A stretch of DNA of 24,810 bases from Porphyromonadaceae bacterium UBA4702 (lineage in GTDB: Bacteria > Bacteroidota > Bacteroidia > Bacteroidales > Muribaculaceae): contig DHKE01000010.1 of the NCBI GenBank assembly GCA_002404675.1, positions 1-24,810 of the forward strand, read 5' to 3'. This document shows, piece after piece, positions 5,730 through 14,044 of this stretch. Positions within the stretch are counted from its first letter, which is position 1, and the number at the start of each line of letters is the position of its first letter. The notes beneath the pieces were generated by a model. It did not search any database and had not been told where the DNA came from. It saw nothing but the letters and a program-made list of their open reading frames with translations. The translations under genes were made by a program, and so were the position numbers.

Positions 5730-5867
5730 TGGTGGCTTACTCAAGTGTCAACCGGTATTCGTGGGGGTGATGCCGAAACATCTTTCGTTGCCTCTGTGGT
5801 CGCCTTGCGGCGAACTTTCAGGCGGAATACACGCTCCTTTCGGAGGGGACACCCTTGTAAAGCGTTG

Positions 5868-5898
5868 CAAAGTTACTGCCTTATTTCGACATGGCAAA
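5868..5898 (-). promoter_or_regulatory. Promoter of tRNA-Pro (TTTG-N19-TAACTTTG)
   Basis: On the minus strand a TTTG (5898-5895) is followed after 19 bases by TAACTTTG (5875-5868). Both match the Bacteroidetes consensus and spacing. The precursor would have a leader of about 130 bases before the tRNA. The rest of the 5730-5962 gap shows nothing else. Confidence 0.7.
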
Positions 5899-5962
5899 AT
5901 TTTTCGGCGAAAAAATTCGGTGATTTTTCGCGGCTTTACGCAACTGCTGGTGTGTCAACGGT

Positions 5963-6940
5963 TTATGAATGGAATATGAACAGGCGCGTTGCGTCAAACC
6001 GTGGCAGGGGCATCAGGCTTACGTCGGCCTGGCGGTCGGCGAGGCTCATTGAGCAGTCGCCGACGGTGACGCCTGTCTGTTCGAGCGCGGCTTTCGTGGT
6101 GTGCAGCGCGAGCTCAGGCGTGTTGTTGTCTTCGGAGAGGTGGCACAGGAATATGTACCTCAGCTCGGGGGAGATGATGCCGGCGAGCAGCCGTGCTGTG
6201 TCGGCGTTGTCCATGTGCCCGCGAGCGGTGGCGATGCGTGCCTTGAGGTATTCGGGGTACGGGCCGTCGCGTAGCATCCGCGCGTCATAGTTTGACTCTA
6301 TCACCAGGTAGTTTGACTGGCTGATGTAGTGGAGAGCTCGTCCGGCGACTTCGCCGAGGTCGGTGGCGATGACGAAGTTGCGTCCAGCGTATGATATGGA
6401 GAAGCCCATGTTGTCAGTGCCGTCGTGCGGCACGTCGAAGGCTGTCACCTCCATGCCGGCGATGGTGAACGGTATTTCCTTGAAAATCGGGCGGTGGTAT
6501 TCCTTGATGCGTTTTGAGATGCTGTGCCGTCGCAGCACGCCGTTCAGCACGCGGTTTGAGCAGAAGAGGTGGAGGTGGCGGTTCTGGCGCAGGAGCGTGT
6601 ATGCGTAGCGCACATGGTCGGAGTGGTCGTGGGTGAGGAGCAGCCCTTTGACGCGGGACATGGGTATGCCGTTGCTGCGCAGGCATTCTTCGATTTTCTC
6701 GGCGCGTATGCCGGCGTCGATGATTATTCCGCCGCCCTGGTTGCCGATGTATGAGGCGTTGCCGCTTGAGCCTGACCCGAATGATATGTAGTATATGCGG
6801 TTGTCGCCTGTCTCGCCGGCTTTCTGGTGCTGGCGGGCCTGTGCCGTGGCTTTGGGCGCGGGCTGTGCAGCAACTGGTTCGCCGAAGTCGATTGTGAGCT
6901 GGTGTGAGGAGGCGGTTGTGTTTCCGGTGTCAGGGTGCAT
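5963..6940 (-). CDS. Metallo-beta-lactamase-fold hydrolase, WalJ/YycJ-like
   Basis: This 325-aa cytoplasmic protein has the metal-binding motif THDHSDH (H104, H106, D108, H109), preceded by the family's opening strand ISFGSGSSGNASYI (52-65) and GIIIDAG (71-77). Later metal ligands are in VPHDGTDNMGF, ATDLG and ARGHMDN, and the C-terminal LCHLSEDN block is typical of YycJ/WalJ proteins (5'-3' exonuclease-like, linked to DNA repair or cell-wall signalling in Firmicutes). Residues 1-47 are a low-complexity A/Q/T-rich extension absent from most relatives; a start nearer MSRV is unlikely because it would remove the core strands. The ATG lies 6 bases after the stop of the RsmI-like gene, so the two form a transcription unit. 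Confidence 0.85.
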   Translation of the reverse strand: MHPDTGNTTASSHQLTIDFGEPVAAQPAPKATAQARQHQKAGETGDNRIYYISFGSGSSGNASYIGNQGGGIIIDAGIRAEKIEECLRSNGIPMSRVKGLLLTHDHSDHVRYAYTLLRQNRHLHLFCSNRVLNGVLRRHSISKRIKEYHRPIFKEIPFTIAGMEVTAFDVPHDGTDNMGFSISYAGRNFVIATDLGEVAGRALHYISQSNYLVIESNYDARMLRDGPYPEYLKARIATARGHMDNADTARLLAGIISPELRYIFLCHLSEDNNTPELALHTTKAALEQTGVTVGDCSMSLADRQADVSLMPLPRFDATRLFIFHS

Positions 6941-6946
6941 GGTGTG

Positions 6947-7660
6947 TCAGTTGCCTATTATGAACACCGCAGGCGTTTTTGGCGGTATTCCCTTGTGGGT
7001 GCGCCATTTGGCGGCGGGTAGTGTGAGTATGGATTCGTGCTGCGGGTCGGTGACTGCCGCTGCCACGGTGAGCAGCGTGTCGGGGCGCAGTGTTGCGGCG
7101 AGCGTCTGCAGCATCTTCTGGTTGCGGTACGGTGTCTCGATGAATATCTGCGTCACCCCGGTGGAGCGTGCTGTCTTTTCGAGGCGGCGTATGGCGGCGG
7201 CGCGTGCGCCGTCGTCGATGGGGAGGTATCCGTTGAAGGTAAATCCCTGTCCGTTGAAGCCGGAGGCCATCAGCCCCATGAGTATGCTTGACGGCCCGGT
7301 CAGGGGTATGACGCGCAGCCCTTCGCGCTGGGCTATCGCCGCCGGCAACGCTCCCGGGTCGGCAACGCCGGGGCATCCGGCTTCGCTCATCACGCCCATG
7401 GGCAGTCCCTGGCGCAGCGGGTCGAGCCACGAGGCTACGTCGCTGATGTCGGTGTGTCGGTTCAGCTCGCGGAATGTCATCGCGTCGATGTCGCAGTGAG
7501 GCATGCAGCGGCGCAGCCACCGGCGAGCCGTGCGGACGTTCTCGACGATGAAGTGCTGTATGCCGCCCATTATGTCGAGCGTCCCCTGCGGTATCACGTC
7601 AGCCGCCGGGGCGTCGCTTATGCCTACGGGTATTAGGTACAGAGCCGCCGTTGTTGTCAT
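6947..7660 (-). CDS. RsmI-like tetrapyrrole-methylase-fold SAM methyltransferase
   Basis: This 237-aa protein begins MTTTAALYLIPVGISDAPAA. The SAM-binding signatures of the RsmI/COG0313 family are visible: MSEAGCPGVADPGA (SEAG, VADPG) in the first half and LTGPSSILMGLMASGFNGQG with FNGYLP in the second, then ETPYRN and the C-terminal TPAVFIIGN. It is shorter than the roughly 280 aa of true RsmI (16S rRNA C1402 2'-O-methyltransferase). It fits the shorter paralogue often seen in Bacteroidetes, so the substrate is uncertain and I give no symbol. It has its own promoter (7681-7712) and is the first gene of a pair with the MBL-fold protein. Confidence 0.82.
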   Translation of the reverse strand: MTTTAALYLIPVGISDAPAADVIPQGTLDIMGGIQHFIVENVRTARRWLRRCMPHCDIDAMTFRELNRHTDISDVASWLDPLRQGLPMGVMSEAGCPGVADPGALPAAIAQREGLRVIPLTGPSSILMGLMASGFNGQGFTFNGYLPIDDGARAAAIRRLEKTARSTGVTQIFIETPYRNQKMLQTLAATLRPDTLLTVAAAVTDPQHESILTLPAAKWRTHKGIPPKTPAVFIIGN

Positions 7661-7680
7661 CTTTAGTCCTTAATTTGGTG

Positions 7681-7712
7681 CAAATGTACGAATTTACGAG
7701 GAGTTTTGCAAA
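7681..7712 (-). promoter_or_regulatory. Promoter of the RsmI-like/MBL pair
   Basis: On the minus strand TTTG (7712-7709), then 20 bases, then TACATTTG (7688-7681): a full match to the Bacteroidetes consensus. Transcription should start near 7675, giving a leader of about 15 bases. The facing rsmF-like gene has only a weak -7 (TACCTTAG, 7776-7783). Confidence 0.75.
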
Positions 7713-7802
7713 TGCCGTGCAGGGGCGGCTGCGAGATTGCACGGCGTGATGCCGTGCCGTGAATGAAATTATTAGTACCTTAGCACCGCGAAAACATCAA
7801 GT

Positions 7803-9233
7803 ATGCCAATGGACAGGGACACACACGACAGTGTAATGTATATGGCTGGCTGCGGCGTTGCGCTGCCGCCGGCGTTTGTGGAGCGTATGCGCGGCGAGGC
7901 CGCTGTTGACGGCGGCGCTTTGCTGGCTGCGTTGGGCGGTTTGCCTGCAGTGGGGGTTCGCCTGAACGCTGACAAGCCTGGCGAGTTGCCGGAGTGGATG
8001 GACGGTGCAGAGCCGGTGCCGTGGTGCGACGGCGGCTTCTGGCTCGCGTCACGCCCTGAGTTCACGCTCGCTCCGGCGTTGCATCAGGGTGGGCTGTATG
8101 TGCAAGACCCATCATCGATGGTGCTGCGGCATATAGCCGGGGAGTGTACCGCAGACCGCCGCCCTGTCACCGTGCTTGACCTGTGTGCCGCGCCCGGGGG
8201 CAAAAGCACTGCCGCGCTGGCGGCTCTTCCAGCCGGGTCGGTGCTGGTGTCCAACGAGGTGATGCCTCAGCGAGCCGCCGTGCTTGCCGAGAACATCACG
8301 AAGTGGGGCAGTCCCGGCTCTGTGGTGACCTCGGCACAGGCGGAACGGCTTGGCGCACTGGGATCGATGTTCGACATAATGATCCTCGATGCTCCGTGTT
8401 CGGGGGAGGGCATGATGCGCAAGGACAGCAAGGCTGTCACGCAGTGGTCACCGGGGCTTGTAGAGTCGTGCGCACGACTGCAGCGACAGATAGCCGACGC
8501 GGTGTTGCCGGCATTGCGCAGCGGCGGGACGCTGATATACAGCACCTGCACATTCTCTCTGCAGGAAAACGAGGAGATGGTGCATTACCTGATGGACACT
8601 TACGGCATGGAGAGCATTGACCTCGGGCTGGAACGGTTTGGCGTGGCGCTTGGCTGGTCTGACCGTGCGCATACTTACCGGTTTATGCCTCATGTCACAC
8701 GCGGCGAGGGCCTTTTCGTGGCAGCATTGCGTCTGCCCGAAGCTGTCAGTGCCGTGTCGCAGCCTCGCGTAGGCAAGCGCACGGCAGGGCGTAAGGGAGG
8801 CAAGCCGGCGTTGCCAGCATCGTCGCTTCCGCAGTGGCTCTCAGGCCAGTCGGCGTATGATGCCGTGCCTGCAGGAGAGGGCATCCGCCTTGTGCCGAGG
8901 GAGGCGACGCGCCTTGTGTCGCAGCTGGCCGACAGCGGCGTGCGGCTGCTTGCCGCCGGCGTGGAGTTCGGCACGCAGAAGGGACGGGACTTGGTGCCGG
9001 GACACGGCCTTGCCATGTCAACAGCCTTGCGGCAAGACGCATTTCCCGACGTGCCGCTTGAATACGGCCAAGCGTTGGACTACCTGCGCCGCGAAAACAT
9101 ACCGTTGCCGTCAGGCACGCCGCGCGGCTATGTAACAGTGAGCCATGGCGGCCGCCGTCTCGGGTTTGTGAAGAACATCGGCAACCGCGCCAACAACCTG
9201 TACCCGCAAGCCTGGCGCATCCGCAACCTGTGA
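7803..9233 (+). CDS. rsmF: 16S rRNA m5C methyltransferase, RsmF/NOL1/NOP2/Sun family
   Basis: This 476-aa cytoplasmic protein has all motifs of the RNA m5C methyltransferase family: the SAM-binding loop VLDLCAAPGGKSTA (about 124-137), DAPCSGEGMMRKD (about 196-208) with the family PC cysteine, and the nucleophile motif STCTFSLQENE (about 246-256). An N-terminal RNA-binding stretch with RLNADKPG precedes the catalytic core. The C-terminal 170 residues match the PUA-like extension of RsmF/YebU rather than the shorter RsmB. RsmF methylates C1407 of 16S rRNA in E. coli; the exact position here is inferred. Starts at 7803 and 7809 are both possible. A bidirectional terminator follows the stop. Confidence 0.85.
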   Translation: MPMDRDTHDSVMYMAGCGVALPPAFVERMRGEAAVDGGALLAALGGLPAVGVRLNADKPGELPEWMDGAEPVPWCDGGFWLASRPEFTLAPALHQGGLYVQDPSSMVLRHIAGECTADRRPVTVLDLCAAPGGKSTAALAALPAGSVLVSNEVMPQRAAVLAENITKWGSPGSVVTSAQAERLGALGSMFDIMILDAPCSGEGMMRKDSKAVTQWSPGLVESCARLQRQIADAVLPALRSGGTLIYSTCTFSLQENEEMVHYLMDTYGMESIDLGLERFGVALGWSDRAHTYRFMPHVTRGEGLFVAALRLPEAVSAVSQPRVGKRTAGRKGGKPALPASSLPQWLSGQSAYDAVPAGEGIRLVPREATRLVSQLADSGVRLLAAGVEFGTQKGRDLVPGHGLAMSTALRQDAFPDVPLEYGQALDYLRRENIPLPSGTPRGYVTVSHGGRRLGFVKNIGNRANNLYPQAWRIRNL

Positions 9234-9239
9234 GCATGC

Positions 9240-9274
9240 AAAAAGCGGCGAACCATATAGGTCTGCCGCTTTTT
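9240..9274. terminator. Bidirectional terminator between rsmF and tyrS
   Basis: AAAAAGCGGC (9240-9249) pairs with GCCGCTTTTT (9265-9274) around a 15-base loop. The A and T runs flank a GC stem, so it works for both converging genes. Confidence 0.88.
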
Positions 9275-9293
9275 GGTTATCGTATGTCGCTGG

Positions 9294-10592
9294 TCAACGG
9301 GCGATGAGGAGGTAGTAGTTCTTCTTGCCGCGCTGGGCGAGGATGTACTTGCCGTTGAGCAGCGCTTCCGCGCCTATAGTGGCGTTGATGTCGGTGACTT
9401 TCTCCTTGTTGACGCTTACGCCGCCGCCTTGTATCATCTTGCGGGCCTCGCCCTTGCTGGGGAACACTCCGGTCTTGGCTGCGAGCAGCTCGATTACGGG
9501 TATGCCGGCCTCGATGTCGCTTTTCGCCACCTCAAATGTCGGCACACCTTCAAACACGTCGAGGAGCGTCTGCTCGTTGATTGTCATCAGCTCGTCGTGG
9601 GCCTTGTTTGAGAACAGGATCTGGCTTGCGCGTACAGCGGCCTCGTAGTCCTCGGGGCTGTGCACCATTTCGGTCAGCTCCTTGGCGAGGCGTTTCTGCA
9701 TGGGACGCGCTCCGGGGTCTTGTGCGTGCTGGCGCGCGAGTTCCTCGATTTCCTCGCGAGTGAGGAACGTGAATATCTTGAGGTACTTCTCGGCGTCCCC
9801 GTCGCTGACGTTGAGCCAGAACTGGTAGAACTTGTAGGGGGAGGTGCGAGCCGGGTCGAGCCATACGTTGCCGCTTTCGGTCTTGCCGAACTTGCCGCCG
9901 TCAGCCTTGGTGATGAGGGGGCAGGTGAGAGCGTATGCCTCAGCCTCCGCGCCTAGTTTGCGGCGTATCAGCTCTGCGCCGGTGGTCATGTTGCCCCACT
10001 GGTCAGAGCCTCCGAGCTGCAGTCGGCAGCCTTTCTCCTGATAGAGGTGCAGGTAGTCGTAGCCCTGCAGCAGCTGGTATGTAAATTCGGTGAACGACAG
10101 GCCGTCGCGAGCCTCGCCGTTGAGGCGTTTCTTGACGGAGTCTTTCGCCATCATGTAGTTGACGGTGATGTGTTTGCCCACCTCGCGGGCGAAGTCGAGG
10201 AATGTGAAGTCCTTCATCCAGTCATAGTTGTTGACGAGGATGGCGCGGTTGGGCGCGTCTGAGTCGAAGTCGAGGAATTTTGCGAGCTGGCGTTTGATGG
10301 CCTCCTGGTTGTGGCGCAGCGTCTTCTCGTCGAGGAGGTTGCGCTCGGCCGACTTCCCGGAGGGGTCGCCTATCATGCCGGTCGCGCCGCCGATGAGCGC
10401 GATGGGCCTGTGTCCGCAGCGTTGCAGGTGCCGCAGCATCATTACGCCGCAGAGGTGTCCTATGTGCAGGCTGTCTGCGGTGGGGTCGATGCCCAGGTAT
10501 GCTGTCGTCATTTCCTTTTTCAGTTGCTCCTCCGTGCCGGGCATCATTGAGTGTATCATGCCGCGCCAGGTCAGTTCTTCGATAAAGTCCAT
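9294..10592 (-). CDS. tyrS: Tyrosyl-tRNA synthetase
   Basis: This 432-aa class I aminoacyl-tRNA synthetase charges tRNA-Tyr in the cytoplasm. The HIGH motif is at residues 43-46 (DSLHIGHL). The tyrosine-pocket segments [17 protein letters not shown] and [12 protein letters not shown] / [10 protein letters not shown] are present. The KMSKS equivalent is KFGKT beginning at K234, the form usual in bacterial TyrRS. The C-terminal 80 residues, with [16 protein letters not shown], are an S4 RNA-binding domain. The length is normal. It follows the M28 peptidase gene by 37 bases on the same strand, with a small hairpin in the gap, and ends at a strong terminator. Confidence 0.97.
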   Translation of the reverse strand: MDFIEELTWRGMIHSMMPGTEEQLKKEMTTAYLGIDPTADSLHIGHLCGVMMLRHLQRCGHRPIALIGGATGMIGDPSGKSAERNLLDEKTLRHNQEAIKRQLAKFLDFDSDAPNRAILVNNYDWMKDFTFLDFAREVGKHITVNYMMAKDSVKKRLNGEARDGLSFTEFTYQLLQGYDYLHLYQEKGCRLQLGGSDQWGNMTTGAELIRRKLGAEAEAYALTCPLITKADGGKFGKTESGNVWLDPARTSPYKFYQFWLNVSDGDAEKYLKIFTFLTREEIEELARQHAQDPGARPMQKRLAKELTEMVHSPEDYEAAVRASQILFSNKAHDELMTINEQTLLDVFEGVPTFEVAKSDIEAGIPVIELLAAKTGVFPSKGEARKMIQGGGVSVNKEKVTDINATIGAEALLNGKYILAQRGKKNYYLLIAR

Positions 10593-10609
10593 TGTCGTCT
10601 GTATTTTTG

Positions 10610-10627
10610 ACCGGAACTGAGTCCGGT
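10610..10627 (-). other. Small hairpin after the M28 gene
   Basis: ACCGGA (10610-10615) pairs with TCCGGT (10622-10627) around 6 bases, directly after the M28 stop codon. On the minus strand it is followed by CAAAAATAC, not a U-run, so termination is unlikely to be efficient; tyrS may be expressed partly by read-through. Confidence 0.35.
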
Positions 10628-10629
10628 GG

Positions 10630-11607
10630 TTATTGTTTCCTGTTGTCGTAAATGTAGTTGAGCACAGTCTGCCCGACGGCTTTCAGCGTCTCGCGGTCGA
10701 TGTTGTCCATGTTGTCACGTGAGGTGTGCCATGTGGCGTTGAAGCCGTTCTCGGAGTTGGGGTCAAACTCGATGATGTCGACCGCCGGCACGCCGGCTTG
10801 CAGCAGCCGCACATGGTCGTCGGTGACAGCGCCTCCCGGCTGCATGGGGAAGCGGTCTCCGTATCCGGCAGCGTCCGCCGTAGCCCAAAGTGCTTGCAGC
10901 AGGGCTGGCGCGCCCTGCATGGAGAATCCCTCGAGGTAGAAGCGAGCGCCGCGACCGCCCACCATGTCAAGCAGTATCGCACGTGCCGGCGCATACCCCT
11001 CGCGGAACGGGTGGCTGACGAAATACTGTGCGCCGAGCGCCCACGAGTCTTCGTCGTCATGCGAGCCACGGTCTTCTGCGTCCACAAACAGTATGTCGAT
11101 GCCCATGCCGGGGTTGTCGGCATTGATTTGTCGTGCGATCTCGAGGAGTACGCCTACGCCGCTTGCGCCGTCGTTTGCGCCGTCGACCGGGGTGTTGTGC
11201 TTGCTTTCGTCGGGGTCAGCATCTGCCCATGGGCGGCAGTCCCAGTGTGCGAGCAGCAGCAGGCGGTCTGTCGCCTGCGGGTTGTATTGCCCGATTATGT
11301 TCACGATGTCGAGGTCTGCGCCGTCAAATCCCTTCAGGCGTGTGCGTTGCAGCGTCACCTTCGCGCCGTGCCGGCGCAGTTCCGCCTCGAGCCATGCGGC
11401 GGTGTTGCGGTGTGCTTCAGAGCCGATGACACGCGGGCCGAACTTGACTTGCCGCTCCACGTATGAGTATGCGGAGTCAGCGTCGAACACTGCGGTATGA
11501 GTGTCCGAAGCTTCTGTCGCTTGTGTGTCGGCGGTCTTGCCGCCGGCTGCTCCGCACGCCGTGAGTATGGCAGCTGCTGCCAAAGTTGATATTACAATCT
11601 TACGCAT
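10630..11607 (-). CDS. M28-family lipoprotein, glutaminyl-cyclase-like
   Basis: This 325-aa secreted lipoprotein has a signal peptide [18 protein letters not shown] with lipobox LTAC (Cys18). Zinc-site segments of the M28 fold are visible: [11 protein letters not shown] (117-127), [17 protein letters not shown] (140-156), [11 protein letters not shown] (171-181) and a late histidine in [13 protein letters not shown]. The compact length, the AHWDxRP motif and the VDAED motif fit the glutaminyl-peptide cyclotransferase branch (pyroglutamate formation on exported proteins) better than aminopeptidases. In Bacteroidetes many lipoproteins and exported proteins start with Gln after signal cleavage, so a periplasmic cyclase is plausible. 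The promoter TTTG-N19-TAAATTTG lies unusually close to the start codon. Confidence 0.85.
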   Translation of the reverse strand: MRKIVISTLAAAAILTACGAAGGKTADTQATEASDTHTAVFDADSAYSYVERQVKFGPRVIGSEAHRNTAAWLEAELRRHGAKVTLQRTRLKGFDGADLDIVNIIGQYNPQATDRLLLLAHWDCRPWADADPDESKHNTPVDGANDGASGVGVLLEIARQINADNPGMGIDILFVDAEDRGSHDDEDSWALGAQYFVSHPFREGYAPARAILLDMVGGRGARFYLEGFSMQGAPALLQALWATADAAGYGDRFPMQPGGAVTDDHVRLLQAGVPAVDIIEFDPNSENGFNATWHTSRDNMDNIDRETLKAVGQTVLNYIYDNRKQ

Positions 11608-11611
11608 AATG

Positions 11612-11642
11612 CAAATTTAATTATTATCTTTGCAACCGCAAA
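11612..11642 (-). promoter_or_regulatory. Promoter of the M28 lipoprotein gene
   Basis: On the minus strand TTTG (11642-11639), 19 bases, then TAAATTTG (11619-11612). The expected start of transcription falls at about 11605-11608, that is on the ATG itself (11607). Either the message is leaderless or the true promoter is elsewhere. Confidence 0.55.
11625..11632 (+). promoter_or_regulatory. -7 element of the cytidylyltransferase-like gene
   Basis: TATCTTTG matches TAnnTTTG and would start transcription near 11638. It overlaps the divergent M28 promoter, so the two polymerases would compete. No clear -33 is seen. Its position argues for the start codon at 11696 rather than 11630. Confidence 0.5.
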
Positions 11643-11695
11643 ACTTGCGGAGACAAAAAAGCATATTTGATGCAGGGAGCCGCAACGACCATGAC

Positions 11696-12124
11696 ATGAA
11701 CAAATCATCAGACAATGCAGAAGTCCGGGTGCTGACGGTGGGTGTCTACGACCTGCTGCACATCGGCCATATAGAACTGTTTCGCAAGGCCCGTGCACTG
11801 GGCACACACCTTACGGTGGCTGTGCAGGATTCCGCAGAGGTGGCGCGGTTCAAGCCCGGGGCGTCGCTGGTTTATTCGACTGAGGAGCGGTGCTACATGG
11901 TGCGGTCCATACGTTATGTCGATGCGGTGACGGTCTACCATGATGTCGCCGACATTGTCCGGGAGGTAGACTTCGACGTGTTTGTCAAAGGTCCGGACCA
12001 GAACCATGCGGGTTTCGCCGCCGCCGAGCGTTATTGTCTCGAAAACGGCAAGCGGGTTGTGACGCTGCCTCGCACGGAGGGAATTTCCTCGTCGCAGCTC
12101 AAGGAGCTGATACGCAACATGTAA
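11696..12124 (+). CDS. Cytidylyltransferase-like nucleotidyltransferase
   Basis: This 142-aa soluble enzyme is of the HxGH nucleotidyltransferase superfamily. The phosphate-binding motif VGVYDLLHIGHIELFRKARAL lies near the N-terminus, and the C-terminal RTEGISSSQLK block corresponds to the ISSTxIK motif that binds the nucleotide. The size and the GVYDLLHxGH form are close to glycerol-3-phosphate and ethanolamine-phosphate cytidylyltransferases. VFVKGPDQNHAG replaces the usual GSDW block, so the phosphate acceptor is unknown. Known members activate alcohol phosphates as CDP derivatives for lipid or envelope polymers. It stands alone between divergent and convergent neighbours, so context does not identify its substrate. 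Confidence 0.8.
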   Translation: MNKSSDNAEVRVLTVGVYDLLHIGHIELFRKARALGTHLTVAVQDSAEVARFKPGASLVYSTEERCYMVRSIRYVDAVTVYHDVADIVREVDFDVFVKGPDQNHAGFAAAERYCLENGKRVVTLPRTEGISSSQLKELIRNM

Positions 12125-12149
12125 CCGCTAATTGCGGAGAGGGTTACAT
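12119..12149. terminator. Hairpin spanning two convergent stop codons
   Basis: ATGTAACC (12119-12126) pairs with GGTTACAT (12142-12149). The left arm contains the TAA of the plus-strand gene and the right arm the stop of the minus-strand gene. There is no U-run, so the terminator role is only probable. Confidence 0.4.
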
Positions 12150-12803
12150 ATTCTCAATGCGTTCCTGCCGTACACGGTTGTCGTCCGCGTCTGTCGTGTC
12201 CTTGCGCTCGCGGTAGTATTCGGGGGTGAACTCTGGGGGCAGTATTTTTGCCGGGTTTACTGAGTCAACAGAAGTCACCACGACCTTTGTATCGCCGTTC
12301 CAGGGCATTGCCCAGCGGTAGACATTGTATTGCACGCGGACTGGACGCACTGCGATCTCGTACTTCTTCAACGCAGCTGCCAGCTTGGGGTCTTTCACTG
12401 AAAACACGAAGTCCTCGCGGTATACTCGCGTGGTGTCCATCAGGCTTTTGTATGGGAGGATTACGCCCTCTCCGGTTTTGAACACACTCCCTCGCTGCTC
12501 ATATATAGTTTCAACATATCCGTACATGGTCGCATCCTGTATGCGCGGCACGAACATGCATGTGTACAACAGCCAAACCAGCACCACGGCGACAACGGCA
12601 CCTGCGGCTGTCAGCAACACCTTGCTGCGGCGCGAGATGCGCAGGTGTTCCCACCGCGATTCCTCCTGCTCGTAATACTCCGGTTCGTCGGGCTTGGGAC
12701 GCGGAGGTTTCGGAGGTTCCTCTTCGTATGTGCCGTCGTAGTAGTCGCGCGTATTGTCTTCGTCGTCCTTGATGCCAAACTTTCCAAATTTGCCAAGTCT
12801 CAT
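12144..12803 (-). CDS. 219-aa single-pass membrane protein of unknown function
   Basis: Residues 1-60 are cytoplasmic and highly charged: a Y/D/E-rich stretch with a proline run (EEEPPKPPRPKPDEPEYYEQ) followed by a basic RISRRSK stop. One transmembrane helix is at 62-83 (VLLTAAGAVVAVVLVWLLYT). Residues 85-219 are periplasmic and beta-rich (MYGYVETIYEQRGSVFKTGE), with several Y and V strands, and end in a charged K/D/R-rich tail. I do not recognise the family. The ATG lies 4 bases after the stop of the YbhN-like gene, so the two are translationally coupled and may act together in the inner membrane. The C-terminal end converges on the cytidylyltransferase-like gene. Confidence 0.75.
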   Translation of the reverse strand: MRLGKFGKFGIKDDEDNTRDYYDGTYEEEPPKPPRPKPDEPEYYEQEESRWEHLRISRRSKVLLTAAGAVVAVVLVWLLYTCMFVPRIQDATMYGYVETIYEQRGSVFKTGEGVILPYKSLMDTTRVYREDFVFSVKDPKLAAALKKYEIAVRPVRVQYNVYRWAMPWNGDTKVVVTSVDSVNPAKILPPEFTPEYYRERKDTTDADDNRVRQERIENM

Positions 12804-12807
12804 GGTG

Positions 12808-13899
12808 TCAGTCGTTTGTGTCCCTTTGCGGGGAACGGTTTGTTTTCTTGCCGCCGGCGATGTATATCATCGTGTAGATGCCGAGTATGATGAGCATGAC
12901 GGTCTGCGCCGACCATACGAGCATCGAGAACGCAGCCCCCTGCGCATCGGTTATGCCGTAGACGGCGAGGCCGAACATCACGGCGATGTTCCATGGGCCG
13001 AGCCCTCCGTTGGAGGGGATAGCCATGCCGATAGAGCTGAGCACGAAAGCCACGAGGCAGGGTGTCAGACCGTAGCCTTGCGCAGCGTCGCCGCAGAACT
13101 CGCGTGTGAAGGGGAAGGCGAAGAAGGCGACGTACAGCTGCAGGAAATAGCATGCCCAGATGGCGAGTGTGAGCAGCAGGAACTGCCCGCGCCCTTTCAT
13201 GCGTCCCACGACGGCGAAGCCTTGCCACAGTTCGCGGCATATTTTCTTGATGCGCATGACCCACTTGTTGCCGCGCAGCGCGACGGCGAGCCACCACACC
13301 ACGGCAACGGCTGCCGCCAGCCCAACCCAGAGCCATACGTTGCCGGCAAGGTCGATAATGCCCTGCCCGACAGGGTATTTGGCCAGGAAGGCGTTGAGAG
13401 CCGGGGCGGCGACGATGAATGTGAGCAGTGTGAGCGACAGTACCATCACCGTGTCGGAGAGGCGGTCGGCCACCATAGAACCGAACACTCCGGTGAGCGG
13501 AGTCTTCTCGCGTTGTGCAATGTATGTGCAGCGCCACACCTCGCCGAGGCGCGGGAAGAGCAGGTTGAGGGCGTATGTGCCGAATATGGACACGCACAGC
13601 GCGTGCATTGGGGGCGTCACGCCCATGCCGCGCAGCTGCAGCCGCCAGCGTGCGGCGCGGAAGATGTGCGAGAACACGCTGATGCCCATGGCTGCGAGTA
13701 TCCACCCGTAGTCCACGCCGCTGTCGATGATGTGCATCATCTCGCCGAAATCGACTTTCTTGAATATGTACCACACGAGCAGCACCGTGAGGGCGAGGGG
13801 CAGCCCATATCGCACCAGCAGCGACAGGAAGCCCTTCTTGCGGGGATTGCCGCCGGCTGGCGCAGTGTCTGCGGTTGCCAATGAGTCGTTGTTTGCCAT
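12808..13899 (-). CDS. YbhN/LPG-synthase-type flippase-like membrane protein (UPF0104)
   Basis: This 363-aa polytopic inner-membrane protein has about eight hydrophobic helices, starting with YGLPLALTVLLVWYIFKKVD. Family landmarks are the RAARWRLQLRGMG block, the FPRLGEVWRCTYIAQREKTP block (a conserved R/G-E-R loop seen in lysylphosphatidylglycerol-synthase TM domains), VVADRLSDTVM, and SSIGMAIPSNGGLGPWNIAV near the C-terminus. Members without the cytosolic synthase domain, like this one, are thought to move lipids or lipid-linked precursors; the substrate is unknown. The Met at 13899 is chosen over the frame extension to 14022, which lies upstream of the -7 element at 13933-13940. Confidence 0.85.
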   Translation of the reverse strand: MANNDSLATADTAPAGGNPRKKGFLSLLVRYGLPLALTVLLVWYIFKKVDFGEMMHIIDSGVDYGWILAAMGISVFSHIFRAARWRLQLRGMGVTPPMHALCVSIFGTYALNLLFPRLGEVWRCTYIAQREKTPLTGVFGSMVADRLSDTVMVLSLTLLTFIVAAPALNAFLAKYPVGQGIIDLAGNVWLWVGLAAAVAVVWWLAVALRGNKWVMRIKKICRELWQGFAVVGRMKGRGQFLLLTLAIWACYFLQLYVAFFAFPFTREFCGDAAQGYGLTPCLVAFVLSSIGMAIPSNGGLGPWNIAVMFGLAVYGITDAQGAAFSMLVWSAQTVMLIILGIYTMIYIAGGKKTNRSPQRDTND

Positions 13900-13932
13900 T
13901 GCGGGATGGAATGTGTAAAGTGTCGTAATGTG

Positions 13933-13940
13933 CAAAGATA
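13933..13940 (-). promoter_or_regulatory. -7 element of the YbhN-like gene pair
   Basis: TATCTTTG on the minus strand, 33 bases upstream of the ATG. No clear TTTG is seen at the -33 position. Confidence 0.5.
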
Positions 13941-13984
13941 GTGATTTTTGCCGTACCTTGTATGCCGGCTGCCGAAAAATCCGA

Positions 13985-14026
13985 CAGGGTGCATCAAAAA
14001 TGTGTCGCAATTCTTGATACACCCTG
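13985..14026 (-). terminator. Terminator of the galactoside operon
   Basis: A 13-bp stem (13985-13997 with 14014-14026) has one position that is a G-U wobble on the minus strand but a mismatch on the plus strand. It is followed on the minus strand by CGGATTTTTCGG. It lies 18 bases after the galM stop. Confidence 0.75.
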
Positions 14027-14044
14027 TTGCGTTATTCACTGGTT

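Noticed and set aside
12754..13884. 376-aa open frame on the plus strand
   Set aside because: It lies antisense to the flippase-like gene, is rich in H, E and R as expected of a GC-rich shadow frame, and has no domain features.
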